DNA of 64,000 nucleotides, taken from Paracrocinitomix sp039939375. GTDB taxonomy: Bacteria > Bacteroidota > Bacteroidia > Flavobacteriales_D > Crocinitomicaceae. Under the pieces are notes generated by a model. It was not told where the DNA came from. It worked only from the letters and a program-made list of their open reading frames with translations, and ran no database searches. Positions 7,994 to 16,300 of the stretch are shown here, in pieces; position 1 is the first letter of the stretch; every line of letters begins with the position of its first letter. The DNA is taken from the NCBI GenBank assembly GCA_039939375.1, contig JBDVJO010000006.1:62001-126000 (forward strand), written 5' to 3'. A program made the translations under genes and the position numbers.

Positions 7994-9891
7994 TGACCTT
8001 CTTGAAACGACATATAGAAATTACCCTCATCTTGGTGGTAGGTTTCATATTGCGTTTCGTTATTTCAATTACACATTCTTATTCTAATGATGAGCTAAGT
8101 GCCATCAATAGATTACATTACGATAACTTTTCTGACTTAATAGAAAAGGGCGTGATGACAGGTGATATGCACCCTGCGGGAGTGCAAGTGTTCATGAAAG
8201 GTTGGTCGATATTATTTGGAATGAATGAAGGCCCTATGCGTTTTCCTTTTGTGATTCTTGGTGTACTTTCTGTTTGGTTAGTGTATAAGATTGGATTGAA
8301 ATGGGTGAACAAATCTACCGGAATAATAGCGGCTTTATTGTTGTCGTTTCTTTATTTCCCAATCATGAATTCTGAGTTTGCAAGGCCTTACAGTCCCGGA
8401 CTGTTTTTTAGTTTGTTAGCCGCTTGGTTTTACTTGAAAATTTTATTTGATGATAATAAAAAGTTTAAGGATGCCATCTTTTTAGCTCTGGCTTTTGCGG
8501 GGGCCATGTATACCCATCACTTTGCTTTCATGTTTATTGGATGGATGGGTGTTGCAGGTTTGTTATTTGCCAATAAGAAAAATTTAAAATACGTTCTGAT
8601 CGCAGGCGTATTAGGTATTTTATTGTATTTACCACATTATTCAATCACCGATTATCAATTAGGAGTTGGAGGATTACAATGGCTTGCTCCGCCAGAAGCA
8701 AACTGGTTATTGAAATTCATCTATCACGCATTCAATGAGTCATTTTTGTTGGTATTATTAGTCTTGCAATTCTTGATCATGTCCCTCATCTTTAGAAAAA
8801 AAGATAGATCTAAATGGTCAAACCCGTTAACTTTTATGGTGATTCTCTTTTTTGGAATCTATTTGGTAGGTTATTTTTATTCGCACATAGGGACACCAGT
8901 TTTGAAGTTTCCTGTAATGCTCTTTCCCTTGCCTTTTTTACTGCTGTTGATAGGATTCGTGTTAAGTCAATTCAAAATGCAAAAAACCTTGCTGTTGGTG
9001 CTGGGTATAGGCTGTTTAAGTTCAACAATTATTGAAAAAGATTTATTCGGTAATCGACATTATGAGTTATTTGAGGAGGTGGCCGTTGATATTGTAGATT
9101 GGAACAAAACTTACGGAGAAGAGAATATTTACACAGTTTACAATCTGAACAATCCCAATTACATGAATTTTTATGCAGAACAATGGGATGCACCTATCAA
9201 TTTTGATTGGGATGTCTTGGAGTTTGGAGATGCTGCTACACTGAGAGAAGATTTAAAATATCGATCAGAAGAATACTTGATAATTGGATATTCTGCCCGA
9301 CTAACTTTACCGCAGGTTTTTGAAACCTGCTTAGAGTTTTATCCAGAAATCGTAGATGGAACTAAATACAACAACTCGGCAGTTTATTTATTGAAAAAAT
9401 CGAGTGATGCCAAGGATAAAGAGTATAATTTGTTAGCCGAATTTCCGAGTTCAAGATTTGTAAGTAATCAAGAACAATACATTCCAATAGCACCAAATGA
9501 GTCAACAGGGTTTAAGGGATATAATTTAGGAGGGGAGCTTATTTACGGACCCGAATATCATTTTGATTTATCTGAAATTAAGGATTATAGACAAAAATAT
9601 ATAAAGGTTGAAATTGAGGCATTAATTGAGCCTGAAGGTCAATTGACAGCATCCTTTTCTGCAAAAAGAGATGGGCTTCCGGTTCAAAATTTTTCTGGTA
9701 AAGATTATTGGGAAGGGCGAGATTTAGAACATATGTTGTTAGATAAAGGTGAAGCTTACTTCGTGTTCTCAATCCCTGATTTTATAGAATATGGGGATGA
9801 CTGCATGATTAGTTTCTGGAACAGAAATAGCGAATCAGAAATTGTAATAAAATCTATTCGGGTTCTTGAAGTTCCAAACATCTGGAATTAA
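7993..9891 (+). CDS. GT39/ArnT-like membrane glycosyltransferase
   Basis: A 632-residue protein whose first 360 residues hold about ten or more transmembrane helices, followed by a soluble C-terminal half. An Asp-Glu pair in the first extracytoplasmic loop (SYSNDELSAINRL, about residues 28-40) matches the catalytic acidic motif of GT-C enzymes such as PMT and ArnT. These use polyprenyl-phosphate-linked sugars outside the inner membrane to glycosylate protein or lipid. The acceptor is unknown. The start overlaps the rlmB stop by one base. The C-terminal domain (about 470-632) is predicted to be beta-rich and its role is not recognised. Confidence 0.8.
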   Translation: MTFLKRHIEITLILVVGFILRFVISITHSYSNDELSAINRLHYDNFSDLIEKGVMTGDMHPAGVQVFMKGWSILFGMNEGPMRFPFVILGVLSVWLVYKIGLKWVNKSTGIIAALLLSFLYFPIMNSEFARPYSPGLFFSLLAAWFYLKILFDDNKKFKDAIFLALAFAGAMYTHHFAFMFIGWMGVAGLLFANKKNLKYVLIAGVLGILLYLPHYSITDYQLGVGGLQWLAPPEANWLLKFIYHAFNESFLLVLLVLQFLIMSLIFRKKDRSKWSNPLTFMVILFFGIYLVGYFYSHIGTPVLKFPVMLFPLPFLLLLIGFVLSQFKMQKTLLLVLGIGCLSSTIIEKDLFGNRHYELFEEVAVDIVDWNKTYGEENIYTVYNLNNPNYMNFYAEQWDAPINFDWDVLEFGDAATLREDLKYRSEEYLIIGYSARLTLPQVFETCLEFYPEIVDGTKYNNSAVYLLKKSSDAKDKEYNLLAEFPSSRFVSNQEQYIPIAPNESTGFKGYNLGGELIYGPEYHFDLSEIKDYRQKYIKVEIEALIEPEGQLTASFSAKRDGLPVQNFSGKDYWEGRDLEHMLLDKGEAYFVFSIPDFIEYGDDCMISFWNRNSESEIVIKSIRVLEVPNIWN

Positions 9892-9957
9892 CCACTTATC
9901 AATTACCATTCAAACATCAAGTTAAAAGCTGTATTTTAGAGGACTAAACTAGTTCAG

Positions 9958-11316
9958 ATGAAAGCATTACTTGCCATTTTATTACTTACTATTTCTTCAG
10001 TTACTTTTGCGAATGAGGATTCTTTATTCATTAGAAAGATATATGATGAAGCCTTAGAAAACGGACAAGCTCATGATAATTTAAGATCCCTTTGTAAAGA
10101 TATTGGTGCGAGAATTACCGGTTCTGCTGAAGCTGCAATGGCTGTAAAGTGGGGAGAGAAACTTTTAAAATCATACCAATTTGATGAGGTTAGATTACAA
10201 GAAATTCAGGTTCCTCATTGGGAGCGTGGAACAAAAGAAGCAGGATGGATATCGAATGAAAAAGGTGATATTTACAAACTGCACATTATTGCTTTAGGTG
10301 GGTCTGTAGGGACAAATGGCTTAATTGAAGGAGAGGTGCTGGCGGTGGATTCAATTGAAGAGTTAGAAAAATTAGGAGAAGAAAAGGTGAAAGGAAAAAT
10401 CATCTTTTTTAATCGACCTTTTGATCAAAAACAGATTCAAACATTTAGAGCTTATGGTGGCTGTATTGCGCAAAGACATGCGGGTACAAATGCGGCTTCA
10501 AAATTACATGCAAAAGGTGTGGTGATTCGTTCTTTGGGGTCGTCAACAGATGATCATCCGCATACCGGTTCTATGCATTATGAAGCAAATGTTGATTCTT
10601 GTGCTGGAGCGGCGATCAGTACAAAAGACGCAGATATCCTAAATGGATGGTTGTCCAAAGGAAAAGTGATTCTTAAAATGGAGATGGATTGTCGTCATTA
10701 CCCTGAGGAAACTTCTCATAATGTGATTGCAGAGATGAAAGGTTCAAAGGACAACAAAATTATAACCTTTGGAGGTCATCTTGATTCTTGGGATGTTGGT
10801 GAAGGTGCGCATGATGATGGGGCAGGAGTAGTACATTCTATTGAAGCTTTAAGGATTTTAAAACATTTAGGATACAAGCCAAAGCATACTTTAAGATGTG
10901 TCTTATTCATGAATGAAGAAAACGGAAATTTTGGAGGAAAAAATTATGCTAGAATTTGCTCTGAAGCTAAAGAAGAACATATTTGTGCTATTGAAACCGA
11001 TAGAGGTGGCTTTTTACCTATTGGTTTTGATGTTGATGGCTCTGATGAGCAATTGAAAATGGTTCGTGAATACCAAGCTTTGCTGAAAGGTTTTCAGCTT
11101 TTCAAGTTTGATAAAGGATATAGTGGCGTAGACATCCGTCCATTGAAAGAGTATTATCCTGAAATGTTGCAGTTGGGGATGTCTATTTCTTCTCAACGTT
11201 ATTTTGATTTTCATCATGCAGAATCTGACGTGTTTGAAAACGTGAACAAAAGAGAACTGCATTTAGGTGCCGCTGCTATGGCGACTATTATCTATTTGAT
11301 GGATAAGAGTTTGTAA
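9958..11316 (+). CDS. Secreted M28-family zinc aminopeptidase/carboxypeptidase
   Basis: A 452-residue protein with a signal peptide (residues 1-18, ending VTFA). A PA-like insert (about 110-200) precedes the M28 catalytic core. Metal ligands are visible in order: GGHLDSWD (about 272), HDDGAG (about 286), a Glu pair in MNEENG (about 318), IETDRGG (about 345) and HHAESDVF (about 419). This pattern fits bacterial relatives of plasma glutamate carboxypeptidase (carboxypeptidase Q), which cleave dipeptides or N-terminal residues with two zinc ions. It is probably periplasmic or secreted and nutritional in role. It has no T9SS sorting domain. The 66-nt gap upstream suggests its own promoter. Confidence 0.9.
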   Translation: MKALLAILLLTISSVTFANEDSLFIRKIYDEALENGQAHDNLRSLCKDIGARITGSAEAAMAVKWGEKLLKSYQFDEVRLQEIQVPHWERGTKEAGWISNEKGDIYKLHIIALGGSVGTNGLIEGEVLAVDSIEELEKLGEEKVKGKIIFFNRPFDQKQIQTFRAYGGCIAQRHAGTNAASKLHAKGVVIRSLGSSTDDHPHTGSMHYEANVDSCAGAAISTKDADILNGWLSKGKVILKMEMDCRHYPEETSHNVIAEMKGSKDNKIITFGGHLDSWDVGEGAHDDGAGVVHSIEALRILKHLGYKPKHTLRCVLFMNEENGNFGGKNYARICSEAKEEHICAIETDRGGFLPIGFDVDGSDEQLKMVREYQALLKGFQLFKFDKGYSGVDIRPLKEYYPEMLQLGMSISSQRYFDFHHAESDVFENVNKRELHLGAAAMATIIYLMDKSL

Positions 11317-11354
11317 TTAGTTAAGCTGACAAAACTTTGTATTGATTAAACGTG

Positions 11355-12125
11355 ATGACTGAAAAAATTAAAGAATATCTTGAGCGATTAGAAAAAGAAA
11401 AAGACATTAAGATTCTATTGGCATGTGAAACTGGATCGAGGGCTTGGGGATTTCCTTCACCTGATAGCGATTTTGATGTTAGAATACTTTATGTTCATAA
11501 AATTGATTGGTACTTAAGTGTAAATGAAAGTAAAGATACAATTGATGTGATGCTAGAAAACAACGATTTAGATATTTCAGGCTGGGAATTAAGAAAATCT
11601 TTGCGATTATTATCTAAGTCAAATGCTCCATTATTCGAACGAATTCAATCTCCAATAGTTTACAAAGCTGATTCTGAATTTGTTCTGCAAATAACAGAGC
11701 TTTCTCAACATTGTTATTCTAAGATTGCCACTATGCATCATTACCTTAGCATGTCAAAAAAGATGCTGGAGGAAATTGATGGTAAAACTGAGTATAAATT
11801 GAAGAAGTTTTTCTATGCCTTAAGATCTGCTTCTGCATGTCTTTGGATTATAGAGAAAGAAGAAATACCGCCGATTGAGTTTTCTATTATGTTGAATGCA
11901 CTTGATGAAATGCGGCCATTTAAGAGCAGGATCAATGAGTTGATAAAAATAAAATCACAGGCAAGCGAAATGTATCTCCATTCGGGGGAAGTTGAAATTA
12001 TTTCTTTCATTAAAGATGTTTTAAAAAGGTCTGATAGGCTTGCTAAATCCTTACCTTCTTCAAAAGGAAATGTTTCAAAATTAAACCGCTTCCTTTCGAG
12101 TCAAATTAAGATTCATGGAAATTAA
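11355..12125 (+). CDS. YcgL/RlaP-type nucleotidyltransferase, first of a tandem pair
   Basis: The ATG at 11355 is preferred over an adjacent GTG. The 256-residue protein carries a polymerase-beta-like nucleotidyltransferase core: ETGSRAWGFPSPDSDFDVRIL (about residues 24-44) has the GS motif followed by the catalytic D-x-D pair. The third acidic position is plausibly D in KDTIDVM (about 61-67). The remainder is helical. This matches the family of predicted nucleotidyltransferases typified by B. subtilis YcgL (PF10127), which comparative genomics has linked to RNA repair as RlaP. The substrate is not known. Its 3' end overlaps the next gene by 11 nt, so the two are co-translated. Confidence 0.82.
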   Translation: MTEKIKEYLERLEKEKDIKILLACETGSRAWGFPSPDSDFDVRILYVHKIDWYLSVNESKDTIDVMLENNDLDISGWELRKSLRLLSKSNAPLFERIQSPIVYKADSEFVLQITELSQHCYSKIATMHHYLSMSKKMLEEIDGKTEYKLKKFFYALRSASACLWIIEKEEIPPIEFSIMLNALDEMRPFKSRINELIKIKSQASEMYLHSGEVEIISFIKDVLKRSDRLAKSLPSSKGNVSKLNRFLSSQIKIHGN

Positions 12126-13179
12126 AGACCTAGAAGAGAATAAATTCATTCTTTTGGATTGCATTAGTGGCAGCAGGGCATATGGCTTAGACATACCAGA
12201 GTCAGATACTGACAAAAAAGGAGTCTTTTTAATGCCTAAAAATCAATTTTATGGTCTTGATTACATTCCTCAAGTAAGTAATTATACAAATGACGTTGTT
12301 TATTTTGAATTGAATCGATACATGGAGTTACTTTCGGTTAATAATCCAAATATTCTCGAACTTCTGAATACACCTTCTGAATTCGTATTATACAAGAACA
12401 AAGCCTTAGAAATAATCAAGGCCGAATTGATTATCTCTAAACTCTGTAAAAACACCTTTGGTAAATTTGCTATTTCACAAATCAAAAAAGCGAAAGGCTT
12501 AAACAAAAAAATAGTTAATCCTATTGCCAAAGAGCGCAAAACCCTGTTGGAGTTTTGTTTTGTAAATTATAATGGAGGTTCAATTCCCTTGAATAAATTT
12601 CTTAAGATAAAAGTTAAGGCACAGTCAGAATGTGGTCTTGTTAAAATTCCGCATATGAAAGATGTTTATGGTCTTTATTTGGGACGTAAAGGACAATATA
12701 AAGGAATTGTGAAAAAATCTGATTCGAACGAAATTTCGCTTAGTGCTATTTCTAGAGGGGAAAAGCAAGATGCGGTTTTATTTTTTAATAAGGATGGTTA
12801 TTCAACATACTGCAAGGAGTATAAGGAATACTGGAATTGGGTTGAAAAAAGAAATAGTGTGCGTTACGAAAGTACAATGTCGCATGGTAAAAACTATGAC
12901 GCCAAAAATATGATGCATACTTTTCGACTTCTGGAAATGGCAATTGAGATTGCTAAAGATCATAAAGTCAATGTGAGGAGACCAAATCGTGATTTCCTTC
13001 TTGAAATTAAATCGGGTAAATTCGAGTATGATGAATTGCTGAGTATGGCTCAAGAAAAGCAACGTCAAATGGAAGACGCTTTTGAGAATTCAACCTTACC
13101 TGAGAGACCGGACATCAATTTGATTAATAAAATGTGTTTTGAATTGAGAGAGGAGTTGTATCAGAGTCAAAAGATTTAA
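12115..13179 (+). CDS. YcgL/RlaP-type nucleotidyltransferase, second of a tandem pair
   Basis: A 354-residue relative of the preceding gene with the same catalytic signature, ISGSRAYGLDIPESDTDKKG (about residues 16-35), and a possible third acidic residue in DVVYFELNRYMELL (about 61-74). It is about 100 residues longer. The C-terminal portion (from about 210) is Lys-rich and predicted helical, with a conserved-looking stretch SMSHGKNYDAKNMMHTFRLLEMA. That His/Lys-rich helix is typical of the longer PF10127 members. The start lies inside the upstream gene. The catalytic core looks intact in both copies, so this is a divergent pair rather than an active/dead pair. The natural substrate is unknown. 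Confidence 0.82.
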   Translation: MEIKDLEENKFILLDCISGSRAYGLDIPESDTDKKGVFLMPKNQFYGLDYIPQVSNYTNDVVYFELNRYMELLSVNNPNILELLNTPSEFVLYKNKALEIIKAELIISKLCKNTFGKFAISQIKKAKGLNKKIVNPIAKERKTLLEFCFVNYNGGSIPLNKFLKIKVKAQSECGLVKIPHMKDVYGLYLGRKGQYKGIVKKSDSNEISLSAISRGEKQDAVLFFNKDGYSTYCKEYKEYWNWVEKRNSVRYESTMSHGKNYDAKNMMHTFRLLEMAIEIAKDHKVNVRRPNRDFLLEIKSGKFEYDELLSMAQEKQRQMEDAFENSTLPERPDINLINKMCFELREELYQSQKI

Positions 13180-13220
13180 TCTAGTTATCAGCTAAGAATT
13201 CAAAAATCAAATTTAGCTAA

Positions 13221-13256
13221 ACCCAAGAGACCACCCCTATGTCTTGGGTGGCCTCT
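13221..13256. other. Overlapping alternative hairpins between convergent genes
   Basis: Two mutually exclusive inverted repeats share sequence. ACCCAAGA (13221-13228) pairs perfectly with TCTTGGGT (13242-13249). AGAGACCACCC (13226-13236) pairs with GGGTGGCCTCT (13246-13256) with one mismatch. No T-run follows on either strand, so it is not a standard terminator. Confidence 0.5.
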
Positions 13257-13323
13257 GTTCTGGTTTTAAGCTTGCATTAAGTATGCGGTTAACTCTTTAA
13301 TTCAGTTAAATCAAATAAGTAAC

Positions 13324-13357
13324 AAAAAAAACGTCCCTTGGTAGAACCAAGAGACGT
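13324..13357 (-). terminator. Rho-independent terminator of the M43 protease gene
   Basis: A 12-bp stem (13331-13342 with 13346-13357, one mismatch) has a 3-nt loop. Read on the minus strand it is followed by seven T residues. It lies 25 nt beyond the stop codon of the giant protease gene. Confidence 0.88.
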
Positions 13358-13381
13358 TTCTTAAATTATATAGATTCAAAC

Positions 13382-16300
13382 TTATTCAAGAATGATTCTT
13401 CTCATTGCATTGTCTCCGCCTTTTTGAACTCTGATGAAATATACACCAGCTTCAAAAGAAGTAAGATCTACAGAAGCGTTATCAGCTTCATTGCTCGTGT
13501 GAACTAAACGTCCTCTAGCATCTAAAATAGTTAAGCTGTAATCTCCTTCTAATTGAATATTCACGATTCCTTTAGTTGGGTTAGGGAAGATTAGCAATTG
13601 CTTGTCTAATTCGTTCTCAATTCCAACAGTTGAAAGTACTGTGAATGTCATCATTGATACACATCCGTTAGCATCAGTTACCGTAATTGTGTAATCACCT
13701 GCTGCTAAATCTGTGATATCTTCAGTTGTTTCTGCATTATCCCAAGAAATGGTGTAAGGTGCAGTTCCACCTGTGATTGTTGCATCAATTGCACCGTTAG
13801 TAGACCCATCATCATGAGTAACTACTCCCATAATGGTAGGGCCGTCAGTAACGGTCACCGTTACCATATCTGTATTAGAACAATTGTTAGCGTCTGTACC
13901 CGTTACAGTGTATGTAGTAGTAGACAATGCTGAAAATGCAGTTCCATCTGTTACGCCATTATCCCATACGTAAGTTACGGCTCCAGCTCCTGATAATGTT
14001 ACCATTTCACCTGAACAAACTGACTGATCAACTCCTGCATCAACTGCAGGGAGAGCGTTAACAGTTACAGTAACCATGTCAGTGTTAGTACACCCAGCAC
14101 CATCTGCACCAGTTACAGTATAAGTTGTGGTTGCTGAAGCTGCAAATGCAGTTCCATCAGTTACTCCGTTATCCCAAGTGTAAGAAAGTCCTCCTGAACC
14201 AGAAAGCGTTACCATGTCACCAGCACAAACTGTTTGATCAACACCAGCATCAATAGTAGGCGCCGTGTTAACTGTCACGGTCATTGCATCTGTGTTCTGA
14301 CATCCATTTACGTCTGTTCCAGTTACCGTGTAAGTTGTTGTTGTAGTTGCAGTAAACCCAATACCATTTGTTACACCATTATCCCAAGAATAAGATGTAG
14401 CTCCTGAACCAGAAACCGTAACAGTAGCATTTTCACATACCGTTTGATCAACTCCAGCATCAACAGTTGGTAGGTCATACCATGTTACTGGCGTACCAGC
14501 ACTAACTGATAAACAAGGGTCTCCTAAATCAACTGTTCCACCACCTGCGTCATTTCCAACAACAGAAGAAATGTAATAAGTTGTTCCATAAGTCATACCT
14601 CCTGTGAAAGAGAAAGTAGGAGTAGCACTAGTAGCGATAGTTATACCTAAAGCAGCACCAGCACCTGTGTGTAAGTAGAATTCTTGAACGTCATCACCGT
14701 CAAATGCTTCATCATTATTCGCAGTTGCTGTTTGCGCACCTGGTCCACATAAAGTTAAAGCAGGGCTTGTAGACATTGTTCCTGCATCTGTTGCACAAGA
14801 ACAGTTTTGAACACCTGAAATTGGTGTTGCTGTACATCCGTTAGCATCAGTAATTGTTATTGCGTAAGATACACCAGAGTTAATTAAATCTGATGTCCAA
14901 GTGCTACCACTGAATGATCCAGTTTCACCACCAATTGTGTAAGGTGCAGTTCCACCAGTTACATCAAAACTAACTGTGTATGCAGTGTTTGTTCCGTTAC
15001 AAGTTTCAGCTAAACCTGAAGTTGTTGGAGCAGAATTTACTGTTACCGTTACCATATCTGTACCTTGACATCCGTTTCCGTCAGTTCCTGTTACAGTATA
15101 AGTTGTAGTTGAGGCCGGAGTGAATGGAATTCCATCTGTTACACCATTGTCCCATGAATAAGACACTGCTCCTGAAGCGGTAAGTGTTACTGCTGTTCCA
15201 GAACAAACTGCCTGGTCAACTCCACCATCAATTGTTGGAGTAGGATTAACTGTAACTAGAGATTGTTGTACATCTGTACAAGTACCATCTGTAATTTCTA
15301 CCGTGTATTGCGTTTGAACAGCCGGAGACACTGCAATAGTAGCAGATGTTCCAATTACTGTTGCTCCATCATACCAAGTATATCCTGTTCCACCTGAGGC
15401 TGTCAAGTTAGCTGTTCCACCAGGACAAATTCCAACAGTTGCTGTTGCTGATCCTGATAATGCTGTAGAACCGTTGATTGTAAATGCGATTGTCGCTTCA
15501 CAAGCATCTCCTGTTGTTTTAATATAAGCTGTATAGTTTCCAGCAGGAAGGTTTGAATAGGTGTTTCCTGTTTGATAGTTTACACCATCTAAAGAGTATT
15601 CATAATTTACACCATCTCCACCCGCTGCTCCTGTAATTGAAACTGATCCGTTATTTTCTCCACAAGTGGTATGTGTAACGTTTGCAGTAGCGGTAATCGC
15701 AGAATTAACTGTAACAGGTAAAACCAATCCGTCTGTTAAACAAGAACCTTCAGTAAATAAGAAGATTTGATAAGCTCCGGCTGGTCCAGCAAAATTGAAA
15801 GTTGTTCCAGCAGTGAAGTTGTCGTCAATAATAGTTGTTACTGGATCGTCAGTTTGATACCATTCGTAATTAGTAGCGTTCGTAGATCCAGATGCATTAA
15901 CCGTAATGTCTCCACCTGGGCAAACTGCTGCTTCAGAAAATTGGAAATCAGCTACTGGAGCAGGACCGTTAGATAGCAATACATCCCAAGCAATTGACAT
16001 GTTGATTCCTCCAGTGTAGTAATCATCAGTCGCGTACCAAGTTGCGCCTTCTCTCAATCTAACTGTTCCTGCACCTGCTGGTCTACCAGCTAAGTCAGCA
16101 CAGTAGAAAGTAACTGTATCTTGAGTTCCACCATAAAATATTTCTGCTCCAACAAAGAAGTTACCCGTTACAGAAGCCGGTGTAGCAAAGTCAATTGTGT
16201 TATAAGCAAAGTCGTTCAGATCTGCCAATAAAACGGACTCAGTCGCTAGAATAGCTCCGGGATCACCTGCATTGTCTGCTCTTACATAGAAGTTAATTGA

